From assembly GCA_016709995.1 (NCBI GenBank), contig JADJLQ010000002.1:496001-560000 (forward strand): a stretch of DNA of 64,000 bases, given 5' to 3'. This document shows, piece by piece, positions 43,230 to 52,173 of the stretch; positions within the stretch are counted from its first letter, which is position 1; each line of letters opens with the position of its first letter. Source of the DNA: Saprospiraceae bacterium. Its GTDB lineage: Bacteria > Bacteroidota > Bacteroidia > Chitinophagales > Saprospiraceae. The position numbers were made by a program, and so were the translations under genes. A model generated the notes under the pieces. It was not told the DNA's origin. It searched no databases and saw only the letters and a program-made list of their open reading frames with translations.

Positions 43230-43991
43230 ATGAAAAAAATATTTCAATACTTAAGTTTGACTATCCTGTTGATAGGTATGATCAATACACTGACTGCTCA
43301 AAAACAATTTAGAGCACTTTTATTTACCAAGACGATGGGCTTTCATCATGAATCCATCCACGAAGGAGTATCGGCTATGCGGGAGCTTGCGGGTAAACAT
43401 AATTTTGATCTTGATTGGCAGGAAGATCCCGGCAAGTTTAATGATAATAATCTCGCCAAATTTGATATCATCATCTTTCTCAATACCACCGGCGATATCC
43501 TCAACGATGTGCAGCAAGCAGCCATGGAGAAATTTATTCAATCAGGCAAAGGTTTTGTAGGTATCCACAGTGCTACGGATACAGAATATGGATGGGAGTG
43601 GTATACCAAATTGGTAGGCAGGTCATTTAAAATCCATCCGGTGATTCAATCTGCCAAATTAAAGTTCACTTCAAATAAATTTCCGGGATTGTCAGGTTTT
43701 AATGAAGCTAATTACTGGACAGAAGAGTGGTATGATTTCGGTCCTGAGAAAATCAATGGATTAAATTATATACTGGCGGTCGATGAGTCGACCTATAATC
43801 CAAAAGTACAGTGGGGAGAAAATAAAAGTGAAGGTATGGGGGCTTTTCATCCCATGGCATGGTATCATGAGTTTGATGGAGGACGAGCATTCTACACTGC
43901 CCTTGGACATATGCCGGCTGATTATAGTGACCCTGCATTTTTGAATCATGTGTTTGCAGGGATCTTGTATGCTGCTAAAGGAAAGAAATAA
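43230..43991 (+). CDS. ThuA domain protein
   Basis: 253 aa with signal peptide (LSLTILLIGMINTLTAQ). ThuA-like fold of the glutamine amidotransferase superfamily: RALLFTKTMGFHHESIHEGVSAM, FDIIIFLNTTGDIL, KGFVGIHSATDTEYGWEWYTKLVG, and FYTALGHMPADYSDPAFLNHVFAGI. Exported ThuA proteins of Bacteroidota accompany sugar use, but the activity has not been defined. No fused modules. It is divergent from the xylanase with a 255-bp gap and followed by a hairpin. Confidence 0.88.
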   Translation: MKKIFQYLSLTILLIGMINTLTAQKQFRALLFTKTMGFHHESIHEGVSAMRELAGKHNFDLDWQEDPGKFNDNNLAKFDIIIFLNTTGDILNDVQQAAMEKFIQSGKGFVGIHSATDTEYGWEWYTKLVGRSFKIHPVIQSAKLKFTSNKFPGLSGFNEANYWTEEWYDFGPEKINGLNYILAVDESTYNPKVQWGENKSEGMGAFHPMAWYHEFDGGRAFYTALGHMPADYSDPAFLNHVFAGILYAAKGKK

Positions 43992-44025
43992 GGTCATCCG
44001 AAGACCAACTTAAAATACACGAGTT

Positions 44026-44053
44026 GGGCATAAGGTCGTGGGATCTTACGCCC
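44026..44053 (+). terminator. Hairpin after the ThuA gene
   Basis: GGGCATAAG (44026-44034) pairs with CTTACGCCC (44045-44053) with one mismatch; a weak T-rich stretch follows. A second small stem GGTC/GACC lies at 43992-44006. Confidence 0.4.
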
Positions 44054-44125
44054 TCCTCTATTTTAACCGATTAGGTATCAACTTAGGATATTTTGTTTTT
44101 GTTATAAGTCTAATATGAATTGCAT

Positions 44126-44605
44126 ATGAATGATTTTACCCAAATAGAAAACACAAAAATATATCCTTCGTTAACCTTAACGGAAATTGCTAGCATTGAC
44201 ATCGATCGTTTAGCCGCAGACCACCAACTCAAAATGAACTGGGTGCAAAAATTATCTTTCAGGTTTTTTCAAAAAAGATTGTCCAGGCAAATAATAAAAG
44301 GCAGGCTCAATAAAAACGTAACACTGCAGCAAGCTAATGATATCGCGAACACAAAAAACTCAAATAGAAGAGGCAAGGTTTCTTTGATTATAGGGGCGAT
44401 AGGGCTTTTAACCATGTTTTCAGGTTTTTTAGCGTTACTGGCCATTCCTTTGTTTATTGGTGGCCTGGTAGTAGGCATACTTGGAATCTCAAAGGATGAA
44501 AAGAAAACCATGGCGATTGTCGGCACCGTGTTCAATGGATTGATGATATTATTGATCTTGATGGCATTGATCGCCCTGACAGCAGGAGGATTGCGATTTG
44601 CCTGA
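44126..44605 (+). CDS. Small membrane protein with two to three C-terminal helices (DUF4190-like)
   Basis: 159 aa from ATG 44126. The N-terminal 85 residues are soluble and basic (KLSFRFFQKRLSRQIIKGRLNK). Then come hydrophobic segments VSLIIGAIGLLTMFSGFLALLAIPLFIGGLVVGIL and MAIVGTVFNGLMILLILMALIAL. The pattern GLLTMFSGFLALLAIPLFIGGLVVGILGI resembles the DUF4190-type membrane domain. Inner-membrane protein of unknown role. It has no obvious operon partners. Confidence 0.6.
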   Translation: MNDFTQIENTKIYPSLTLTEIASIDIDRLAADHQLKMNWVQKLSFRFFQKRLSRQIIKGRLNKNVTLQQANDIANTKNSNRRGKVSLIIGAIGLLTMFSGFLALLAIPLFIGGLVVGILGISKDEKKTMAIVGTVFNGLMILLILMALIALTAGGLRFA

Positions 44606-44624
44606 TATTAGTTGACTGAATTCA

Positions 44625-45045
44625 TTATCTCACCAATCTATAAGTAGCTTTTACCAAAAATATATTTCTGCCTTGCCCATCAAATAAATGATCAAATAAA
44701 TCAGTAGTCAATCCAACATTGGGATTGACTCCAAGGTCGGGAGGATTGCCTTGCGACCATACCAGGTAGAGCTTAGATCCTGGTTTGTATCTCCAGCGGG
44801 CTACAAGATTGGATCTAAATTGCACAAAATTAAAGTAGGGTTGCCAAAGGTGTAACCAGTGATTCCATGCTGGTTTTCATCTACGTGATAATCCTCTTCG
44901 GTGGTTTGATTTGAGCAGGGGTAAACCGATGAAATCTTGCTTCATAGGAATTAATGAGTGGATCTTGTACCAGGCCAAAATTTTTATAAATCGGTCTGGT
45001 GATGAAGGGTTGTCCTTAGCATTGTACGGAGTCTTCTGGGGAGAA
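44625..45045 (-). pseudogene. Decayed C-terminus of a DUF5916 family protein
   Basis: Three reading frames on the minus strand together rebuild the end of a DUF5916 (carbohydrate-binding/outer-membrane barrel) protein: GQPFITRPIYKNFG with LVQDPLINSYEARFHRFTPAQI, then EDYHVDENQHGITGYTFGNP, then FRSNLVARWRYKPGSKLYLVWSQG to the family end. At least two frameshifts and one in-frame stop (TAA where a Tyr codon is expected before GQPF) separate them. The N-terminal 600 or more residues are missing. It ends near the symporter gene at 45079. Confidence 0.75.
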
Positions 45046-45078
45046 AACAAAAAGATCACCCCCCCTTTTTAATCCGGG

Positions 45079-46464
45079 CTAGTTCGTTGATACCTCAGTT
45101 TTTTTAAAATCTATTTCTCCTTCCCACACTGCGATCACCGCGGTTGCCAGACAATTGCCCAATAGATTGGTCCCTGTGCGACCCATATCCATCAGTGCAT
45201 CTATACCTAGTATAATGAAGATAGGCTCTGTAGGTAAATTATAAGAAGCGGCTGTACCCATCAGTATCACGAGGGAAGCACGAGCTACACCAGCTACACC
45301 TTTACTTGACAACATTAAGGTCAACATCATGACGATCTGATCACCAATGCTTAGATCTATTTTGGCTGCCTGAGCCACAAATACGAGAGCAAGGCTGAGA
45401 TACAAAGTGCTACCATCAAGATTAAAACTAAATCCAGTAGGCAATACAAAGGAAACTACTTTCCTGGGTATACCGAAGTTTTCCAGTGCCTTCATCGCGT
45501 GAGGTAAAGCGGCTTCAGACGATGCGGTAGCAAATGCCAATAATACTGGCTCAGATACTGCATGTAAAAACTTTTTTATAGGCAATTTGATATATAAAGC
45601 TATGGGCAAAAACACGCCAAAAATCAACAGGATAAGCGCACCGTATAAAGTGGCTAGTAATAAAAATAAATTCTTTAATATATCAAAACCCATCTTGCCT
45701 ATCGTATACGCCAGTGCAGCCCCTACTGCCAATGGGGCCAGATACATGACCAAATGGGTAAACTTAAACATCACCTCTGAAAGGCTTTCACACCAATGCA
45801 GCATGGTCTCCTTAGCGTGATGATGTTTGACCATAGATAGACCCAAAGCAAATAAAATACTAAATACTACGATTTGCAATACCTGACCTTCAGCGACAGC
45901 TTTGGCTATATTCTCCGGGAAGGTATGCAGTATGATTTGGTCCCAGGATTGTTTTGCGATTTCAACCTTTTGAGCAGTATCCGCCAGGCTTAAGTCTATA
46001 CCCGCTCCTGCTTTAGTGAAATTAATCGCACATAAACCGATGATGAGTGCTATAGTCGTCACTACCTCAAAATACAATAGTGACTTCCAACCCATTCGCC
46101 CCACTTGTCTCATGTCAGCATGCCCTGCGATCCCTACTACCAAAGTCGAAAACAAAAGTGGGCCTATGACAGTCTTGATCATTCTAAGGAAAATATCGCT
46201 GAGTACCTTTAGATTGGTTCCTACCTGCGGCCAATCATGCCCGATCTCGGTTCCAATGACCATTGATAGGAAAATCCAGGTTGTGAGATTATTTTTCTTC
46301 AAACCATAGGCAATCAAAGTAGCAATAGCCATCCACCTCAAGCTTGTGAGAAAACCAGCATGGAAAATACCAGGATGATAAAGATGGAGTAAATGGGTAA
46401 TTATAATCAATGTAAATAAACCCATAAAAACGGTGAGGATTTGTTTGATACTCCAGGACTGCAT
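45079..46464 (-). CDS. Dicarboxylate/amino acid:cation symporter (DAACS), glutamate-type
   Basis: 461 aa with eight helices and two re-entrant loops. Motifs: SSEAALPHAMKALE, NLDGSTLYLSLALVFVAQ, and MDMGRTGTNLLGN. The DxxRTxxN form fits glutamate/aspartate transport more than dicarboxylate, in contrast to the SEAR form of the gene at 28965. It probably takes up acidic amino acids with Na+ or H+. It is the only gene between the DUF5916 remnant and the cupin. Start ATG 46464 gives the expected first helix. Confidence 0.9.
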   Translation of the reverse strand: MQSWSIKQILTVFMGLFTLIIITHLLHLYHPGIFHAGFLTSLRWMAIATLIAYGLKKNNLTTWIFLSMVIGTEIGHDWPQVGTNLKVLSDIFLRMIKTVIGPLLFSTLVVGIAGHADMRQVGRMGWKSLLYFEVVTTIALIIGLCAINFTKAGAGIDLSLADTAQKVEIAKQSWDQIILHTFPENIAKAVAEGQVLQIVVFSILFALGLSMVKHHHAKETMLHWCESLSEVMFKFTHLVMYLAPLAVGAALAYTIGKMGFDILKNLFLLLATLYGALILLIFGVFLPIALYIKLPIKKFLHAVSEPVLLAFATASSEAALPHAMKALENFGIPRKVVSFVLPTGFSFNLDGSTLYLSLALVFVAQAAKIDLSIGDQIVMMLTLMLSSKGVAGVARASLVILMGTAASYNLPTEPIFIILGIDALMDMGRTGTNLLGNCLATAVIAVWEGEIDFKKTEVSTN

Positions 46465-46597
46465 ATTATTGTATTGTAATTTTTGAGGGCGCTAACCTAC
46501 ATCGAATTTTGGGTATTTGGTACAATCGTGTCCGGAAACTATACCTGTAGAAATAATATAATTTTCTAACAGCTTTTAAAAAAAATCTCAGTCTCTC

Positions 46598-46948
46598 ATG
46601 ATAAAATCTATTTTAAATGCTCCGCACTATCTATGGGGGGACCATTGTGAGGGGTGGCAACTCTGTCTCGCAGATGACCTAAGTGTAATCCAGGAGAATA
46701 TGCCTCCAGGGACAAAAGAGCAAATGCATTTTCACCAAAGATGCCTACAAGTATTTTACATTCTTCAAGGCACCGCATGCTTTTACCTGGATCAGGACTA
46801 TTACGAAGTCAATGCAGGTGAGTCCATACAGATTCTGGCTGGTCAAAAGCACTATGTTCAAAATACAACAGAGGAGGATCTCAAATTTCTGGTCATTTCT
46901 CAGCCATCGACGCACAGACCACCCATTGATAGGGTAAATATTGATTAA
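46598..46948 (+). CDS. Single cupin-domain protein
   Basis: 116 aa. Cupin motif 1 seen as GTKEQMHFHQRCLQVFYILQGTACFYLD and motif 2 as VNAGESIQILAGQKHYVQNTTEEDLKFLVIS. Metal ligands His, His, Glu-like and His can be matched. Small cytoplasmic cupins like this bind a metal and may act on sugar acids or be regulators. It is 63 bases before uxuA on the same strand, so a link to uronate breakdown is plausible. Confidence 0.75.
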   Translation: MIKSILNAPHYLWGDHCEGWQLCLADDLSVIQENMPPGTKEQMHFHQRCLQVFYILQGTACFYLDQDYYEVNAGESIQILAGQKHYVQNTTEEDLKFLVISQPSTHRPPIDRVNID

Positions 46949-46999
46949 GATTTTATATAAAAAAGTAACTAAATCTAAAGCTTACTTCAAGATGTAATC

Positions 47000-47007
47000 T
47001 AACTTTG
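47000..47007 (+). promoter_or_regulatory. -7 element TAACTTTG directly before uxuA
   Basis: TAnnTTTG match ending 4 bases before the ATG at 47012. Transcription would start at or within the start codon, so the message would be leaderless. Confidence 0.55.
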
Positions 47008-47011
47008 CACC

Positions 47012-48178
47012 ATGAGTTTAATACAATCCATGCGTTGGTACGGCCCACAGGATGTGGTCAGTTTAGAATATATTCGCCAAGCCGGGTGCCGGGGAGTAGT
47101 CACCGCTTTGCATCAAATACCTGTAGGTGATATATGGACGGTCGATGAAATCAATCATCGAAAAGCGTTGATTGAAGCAGCAGGCTTGTCCTGGAAGGTC
47201 ATTGAAAGCTTGCCGGTTAGTGAAGACATAAAAAAAAGATCAGGTGATTATCTTCAACATATCGCCAACTATAAAATAAGTATTGCCAATGTAGCGGCTT
47301 GTGGTCTGGAGGTCATCACTTACAATTTCATGCCGGTGCTGGATTGGATCCGTACCGATCTGGAGTACCTGATGGAGGATGGTAGTAAGGCCTTGAGGTT
47401 TGAGCGACTTGCATTTATCGCATTTGATTTATTTATGCTGAAGAGACCAGGTGCGGAGGTTGATTATACGCCGGATCAAATCGCGGATGCCCAAAATTGG
47501 CTAGATCATGCCAGCGAAGAACGAAAAGCAGAGGTCTATCACAGTTGCCTTCAAGGGCTTCCTGGCAGTACCGTTGAGTTTACTGCTGAGCAAGTATTAA
47601 GCCTATTGGATTCTTATGCACATATCGACCGTAATGCATTGAAAGCCAATCTCAAATATTTTCTCCAAGAAGTAATTCCTGTAGCTGAACAGTATGGAGT
47701 TAAAATGGCCATCCATCCGGATGATCCGCCTTACCAGGTGCTTGGGTTGCCCCGCATCGTATGCAGTGAAGCTGATGCAGCAGATTTGATAGCAGTAGTC
47801 CCCTCCCCATCCAATGGACTTTGTTTTTGTACCGGATCTTATGGCGCTCGCGGAGATAATGATCTGGTGCGAATGATCAAAAGATTTGGCGACCAGATTC
47901 ATTTTATCCATTTGCGCAATACCAAACGAAGCCAGAATGGTGATTTTTATGAAGCTGATCACCTGGCTGGCGATACGGATATGTATGGGGTAATGAAAGA
48001 ACTCGTCTTACTGCAACAAAAAAGACAAGTATCACTGCCTATGCGGCCGGATCATGGACATCAGATGTTAGATGATTTAAATAAAAAGACTTACCCGGGC
48101 TATAGTGCCATAGGTAGATTGAGGGGGCTGGCGGAGTTGCGGGGCCTGGAACTGGGTATTGAACGATCCCTGGCTTGA
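47012..48178 (+). CDS. uxuA: Mannonate dehydratase
   Basis: Converts D-mannonate to 2-keto-3-deoxy-D-gluconate in glucuronate breakdown. 388 aa, TIM barrel of the UxuA family: MRWYGPQDVVSLEYIRQAG, GLEVITYNFMPVLDWIRTDL, MAIHPDDPPYQVLGLPRIV, GLCFCTGSYGARGDND, FIHLRNTKR, and MRPDHGHQMLDD. These contain the metal-binding His, Cys and Asp positions of the family. Soluble. Other uronate genes (uxuB, uxaC, kdgK) are not in the window. The promoter lies almost on the start codon. Confidence 0.95.
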   Translation: MSLIQSMRWYGPQDVVSLEYIRQAGCRGVVTALHQIPVGDIWTVDEINHRKALIEAAGLSWKVIESLPVSEDIKKRSGDYLQHIANYKISIANVAACGLEVITYNFMPVLDWIRTDLEYLMEDGSKALRFERLAFIAFDLFMLKRPGAEVDYTPDQIADAQNWLDHASEERKAEVYHSCLQGLPGSTVEFTAEQVLSLLDSYAHIDRNALKANLKYFLQEVIPVAEQYGVKMAIHPDDPPYQVLGLPRIVCSEADAADLIAVVPSPSNGLCFCTGSYGARGDNDLVRMIKRFGDQIHFIHLRNTKRSQNGDFYEADHLAGDTDMYGVMKELVLLQQKRQVSLPMRPDHGHQMLDDLNKKTYPGYSAIGRLRGLAELRGLELGIERSLA

Positions 48179-48197
48179 TTTTTAGAGGAAGGTGTAA

Positions 48198-48974
48198 TTA
48201 TTGTCTCCATCGCCAGGCAAAATACTTACAAGGCCCTTCACCTATGTTTTTGATACCGTGCATTTCATTTGATTTGATCAGGAAAAGATCACCATCGCTA
48301 CCGGTATAAGTCATTTCATCTATACTCAATTCTACCTGACCATTGATGACCAATATTATTTCGGAGTCAATATGTGTATGAGGAGCGTGACTTGGGCCTT
48401 TTGTATTCAATTGGGTGACATGCATTTCAAAGTTTTCACACATGGCAGTTGGGCGATTAAAATAATTGATCCTGCCTCCTTTTTCATTTGAAATATATTT
48501 CAGAAGATCAGCATCTATTAATAAAGGACCTCCGGCATTTTTACTTCGATCCATGTCCTTGCCCTTTTTACTTCTAAACATCATCACATAATAGGTCAGG
48601 GGACCATTGCCTATGTTTTCCAAAGATTGCATGGCCAATGGAGGAATGAGTATTGCACTGCCAGGACCCAGGACGACACTTTCGGAATCCATGGTAAATT
48701 TCATCGTACCTTCTTTTACAATAATGACTTCTTCTAAATTTTTTTGTGCATGAGGAGCTGCAGACTTAGCACCTTTCTCCTGTGTAGTGGCATGCATTTC
48801 GAGAAATTCAAAATGAGGAGAACTGCCCTCCATAAGTTTTCTGCCTACGCGTTGTGTACCTTGTTTTATCATCAGCTTATCCCAGGCATATAAACCAGAG
48901 GAGACTTCTGTAGATTGAGCATTTACATCCATAAACATCGATGCCACCAGGGCGATTAAAATAAGTTTATTCAT
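48198..48974 (-). CDS. Exported double-cupin protein
   Basis: 258 aa with signal peptide KLILIALVASMFMDVNAQ. Two cupin domains: the first around SAAPHAQKNLEEVIIVKEGTMKFTMD with GPGSAILIPPLAMQSLENIG, the second around APHTHIDSEIILVINGQVELSID with DLFLIKSNEMHGIKNIG. Both carry His/Glu ligand sets. The function is unknown; bicupins act on sugar acids, oxalate-like acids or ureides. It converges with uxuA, 19 bases apart. It is exported, unlike most bicupin enzymes. Confidence 0.75.
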   Translation of the reverse strand: MNKLILIALVASMFMDVNAQSTEVSSGLYAWDKLMIKQGTQRVGRKLMEGSSPHFEFLEMHATTQEKGAKSAAPHAQKNLEEVIIVKEGTMKFTMDSESVVLGPGSAILIPPLAMQSLENIGNGPLTYYVMMFRSKKGKDMDRSKNAGGPLLIDADLLKYISNEKGGRINYFNRPTAMCENFEMHVTQLNTKGPSHAPHTHIDSEIILVINGQVELSIDEMTYTGSDGDLFLIKSNEMHGIKNIGEGPCKYFAWRWRQ

Positions 48975-49038
48975 TTATATTCATTAAGATAGAATAGTTG
49001 CGGCATATCTTTTACGACTAATTCCTTACACGCTTGCG

Positions 49039-51084
49039 TTACCAGATATTGACTCTAAGACTATCAGGCCTGTACATGGCATCACCAGGTTTGACTTGAA
49101 AGGCTTCGTAAAATGCTTCCATATTGGCAAATGGGCCGTTGACTCTATATTTGCCGGGAGAATGCACATCGCTTAAGATGCTGCTGCGCAGGGTCTCGTC
49201 CCTTGTTTGTCCAAGCCATCCCAAAGCATAACCTAAAAAATATCGTTGGGTCGGCATCAGTCCACTGATTGGTTTACCATCTTTATATTGATTGGTTTTT
49301 TTAAAAGCTTCCAGGCCTAACAACGCTCCACCCAGATCCGCTATATTCTCACCAAGCGTAGCTTCGCCATTGATTTTATATCCCGGCAATGGTTCATAGT
49401 CAGAAAATTGATCGATCATCACTTTTGCACGACGATTAAATTCTTTTTCGTCTTCGGCATTCCACCAACTTGAGAGATTTCCTTTGGCATCGTATTGACG
49501 GCCCTGATCATCGAATCCATGGGTGATTTCATGGCCGATGGTACTCGCACCTCCGTTACCATAGACAATAGCATCGTCTAATTCTTCATCCCGATATCCT
49601 GGCACTGTAAATATTCCTGCAGGTAACACGATTTCATTATTGCTGGGATTATAATATGCATTGTAAGTCTGAGGAGTCATAGTCCACTCAGTTCGATCTA
49701 CCGGCTTGCCCAATTTATTCAGCTCGTATTCATTCCACCATTTGTTTCCTTCGATGATGTTTTGCAGATAACTTTCTTTCGAAATATTCATTGCGGAGAA
49801 GTCTTTCCATTTTTCAGGATAGCCAACTTTACTGGTGATAGCATCTAATTTTGAATAGGCTTTTATTTTTGTGCTGTCACTCATCCAGGTTAATTGACCG
49901 ATACGATCACGCAGCGCCTCACGAACTGCTTCTGTCATGACTTCGTATCTTTTTTTTGCAACAGGCGTGAAAAATTCTTTTACATATAATTGGCCTAAAA
50001 TTTCACCGATCAGATTTTCCTGGCGGGACATGACACGTTTCCATCTGGGTCGCATCTCAGTAGCACCGCTAAAAAGTTTGCTGTATTCAAAGGAGGTATT
50101 GACATAAGCATTGGGCAATGCTGAAGCAAAATCACTCACTAAATTAAACCTGACATAATCTTTTAAAGTGGCCAGTGGAGTAGCTTTAACTACCGTGTTC
50201 ATTGATTTAAAAAAATCCGGCTGACCTACGATTACTGAGTCGATATTTTTGACTCCTGTTTTATTCAAAAATTGCTTTAAATCAATCACGGGGGATATTT
50301 TATTTAATTGATTGATCGCCATTTTGTTGTAGTTGGCATATGGGTCCCGGAGGTCTTCGATTTTACGGGATCCCTGGGCAAGCTTGGTTTCCATTGACAA
50401 TATGTTTTTGCCTGAGGCGATAGCTGCTTCTGGAGTATGGCCTGTCAATTGAAGCATTTTACTGATGTAGTCTGCATATTTTTCCCTGATATTGATGGTC
50501 GCACTATCATTTTTAAAATAATATTCGCGTTCTGGCAATCCGATACCACCCTGGTAAAATATATAAGCCATGGCATCGCTGTTTTTATCGTCCTGAGCCA
50601 CAAAATCAGCAAAAAAAGCGCCTGATCCGATTTTTTTCAACTCAGTCACCACATTGATCAGGGCAGGCAGATCTTTTACTTCCTCTATGAGCGTCAGGTA
50701 GGGTTGGAGATACTTCAAACCATCATGTTCTATTTTGGCACTGTCCATACCCGCGGTCCAGAAGTCTCCGATCATTTGATCAGCACTACCTTTTATTGAA
50801 TTGGGTGCAAGCGCTGCACTTTCACTGATTTCTCGCAGGCGCTTTATATTTTCTTCTATCACCAGATTGCCGATGCCCCATGATGATTGATCAGCAGGGA
50901 TAGGATTTTTCTTGATCCATCCACCATTGGCATATTGGAAAAAATCTGTGCCCGGGTTCATCGTTGTATCCAGGTTTTCAAATACAAAATCGGGTTTGAT
51001 AGCTTCACCTGGTTTAGTATCTTTTGTATTACAGGCCAACAGGCATAAAATAAATGCTGTTGCTGTTGGAATGAAGTATTTCAT
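49039..51084 (-). CDS. M13 family zinc metalloendopeptidase (PepO/neprilysin-like), lipoprotein
   Basis: 681 aa. Lipobox near residue 18 (FILCLLACN). M13 markers: MNPGTDFFQYANGGWIKKNPIPADQSSWG at the N-terminus, NAYYNPSNNEIVLPAGI, HExTH in IGHEITHGFDDQGRQYDAKGN, ENIADLGG (third Zn ligand Glu), and the C-terminal YFLGYALGWLGQTRDE and DVHSPGKYRVNGPFANMEAF. Cleaves small peptides in the periplasm or at the cell surface. All zinc ligands are intact. Single-gene unit upstream of the terminator at 51159. Confidence 0.95.
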   Translation of the reverse strand: MKYFIPTATAFILCLLACNTKDTKPGEAIKPDFVFENLDTTMNPGTDFFQYANGGWIKKNPIPADQSSWGIGNLVIEENIKRLREISESAALAPNSIKGSADQMIGDFWTAGMDSAKIEHDGLKYLQPYLTLIEEVKDLPALINVVTELKKIGSGAFFADFVAQDDKNSDAMAYIFYQGGIGLPEREYYFKNDSATINIREKYADYISKMLQLTGHTPEAAIASGKNILSMETKLAQGSRKIEDLRDPYANYNKMAINQLNKISPVIDLKQFLNKTGVKNIDSVIVGQPDFFKSMNTVVKATPLATLKDYVRFNLVSDFASALPNAYVNTSFEYSKLFSGATEMRPRWKRVMSRQENLIGEILGQLYVKEFFTPVAKKRYEVMTEAVREALRDRIGQLTWMSDSTKIKAYSKLDAITSKVGYPEKWKDFSAMNISKESYLQNIIEGNKWWNEYELNKLGKPVDRTEWTMTPQTYNAYYNPSNNEIVLPAGIFTVPGYRDEELDDAIVYGNGGASTIGHEITHGFDDQGRQYDAKGNLSSWWNAEDEKEFNRRAKVMIDQFSDYEPLPGYKINGEATLGENIADLGGALLGLEAFKKTNQYKDGKPISGLMPTQRYFLGYALGWLGQTRDETLRSSILSDVHSPGKYRVNGPFANMEAFYEAFQVKPGDAMYRPDSLRVNIW

Positions 51085-51158
51085 TTTAAGAATTAGGTTA
51101 TATCGTGAGAGAAAATTATAAATAGTGAAACGTAAGAAAAGATAAAATATATTATAAA

Positions 51159-51189
51159 AAAAGGAGAATTTTTGGAAAATCCTCCTTTT
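51159..51189 (-). terminator. Terminator after the AT-hook protein gene
   Basis: AAAAGGAG (51159-51166) pairs with CTCCTTTT (51182-51189). On the minus strand it ends in a T-run (TTTTTTTATAAT), placed 48 bases after the AT-hook gene stop. Confidence 0.6.
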
Positions 51190-51236
51190 GTGTTGATATT
51201 ATTCGATTTGCCTATGAACAGGCTCATCAGTATAAA

Positions 51237-51902
51237 TTATGCAGGCACTATAACTTTGCCATTTTTAGCTGGACGGCCGCGTTTTTTTCCTGTGGTAGAT
51301 TTTTTGACGGAGCTGGCAGGTCTTCCCCGTTTTTTACCTACCGTTTTTACGACCAGTTGTACTTTGTCAGCATTCGGATTTAAGGCTTTAGCAGGACGGC
51401 CGCGTCTTTTGGTACCACTTGCTGGTCTACCGCGCTTCTTTTTTTCTGCAGGAATAGCAATAGCTGTAATAGGCTGAGTGGCATTATTTGCAGTTACTGC
51501 TTTACTGGGTCGACCCCTTCTTTTTTTAGCAGGACGACCACGTTTCTTTTTTTCTGAAATTACAGGAGTCTCTGATGTGGTCGCTTGAGTGGCTGGTATT
51601 AAAGTAGCTTTAGCGGGCCTTCCTCTTCGTTTTTTAGCGGGACGACCACGTTTCTTTTTTTCTGTCGTAGCAGATGCTACTTCAGTAACTGCTTTGAATT
51701 TAGCTGCTTTAGCGGGTCTTCCCCTTTTACCTTGTTTTTTCTGCAATCGGCCATTAAGATTTGGACTTGATGCCGGTGCCTCGCTGACTGTCATAAATTT
51801 ACTTGCTAAATAATCAGAAATTCTTTTTGCAGCAGCTGCATCGATAGAATCTAACAATTCAACACAGATCGATAATACATTTAATTCTTCACTATTTGCC
51901 AT
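51237..51902 (-). CDS. Nine-AT-hook DNA-binding protein
   Basis: 221 aa. The N-terminal 50 residues are a short helical domain (LNVLSICVELLDSIDAAAAKRISDYLASKF). The rest has nine RGRP cores in blocks such as KKRGRPAKKRRGRPAKA, the AT-hook motif that binds the minor groove of AT-rich DNA. Spacers (for example TEVASATTE, PVISE) vary. Highly basic; probably a nucleoid or transcription-architecture protein like eukaryotic HMGA in style. Second chromatin-like gene in this window after the SWIB protein. Not a secreted protein. A -7 element lies about 38 bases upstream. Confidence 0.85.
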   Translation of the reverse strand: MANSEELNVLSICVELLDSIDAAAAKRISDYLASKFMTVSEAPASSPNLNGRLQKKQGKRGRPAKAAKFKAVTEVASATTEKKKRGRPAKKRRGRPAKATLIPATQATTSETPVISEKKKRGRPAKKRRGRPSKAVTANNATQPITAIAIPAEKKKRGRPASGTKRRGRPAKALNPNADKVQLVVKTVGKKRGRPASSVKKSTTGKKRGRPAKNGKVIVPA

Positions 51903-51939
51903 GATGGACTTTTTAATTAAATAAAAATGTTAACAATGG

Positions 51940-51947
51940 CAAAATTA
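51940..51947 (-). promoter_or_regulatory. -7 element TAATTTTG for the AT-hook gene
   Basis: Exact TAnnTTTG match on the minus strand, giving a leader of roughly 30 bases. Confidence 0.45.
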
Positions 51948-52173
51948 CCACAATTAATTTAAAAAATCTTAGTTTGTATGAATTGATATGTATTACAAAT
52001 AATTCCAACTCTAATGTATGCTGTATCCTTGAGGATTAAGATTTCAGGCGGAGTACATTTGTAATGCACTTTTGAATTGAACTAAATCTACAAATGAATT
52101 ATTTTTTTCAAAAAAACAACATCTGAATTAAGTTAAAACTTGATTTTTCAGAAATGCCATTTAAAATTCTAAA

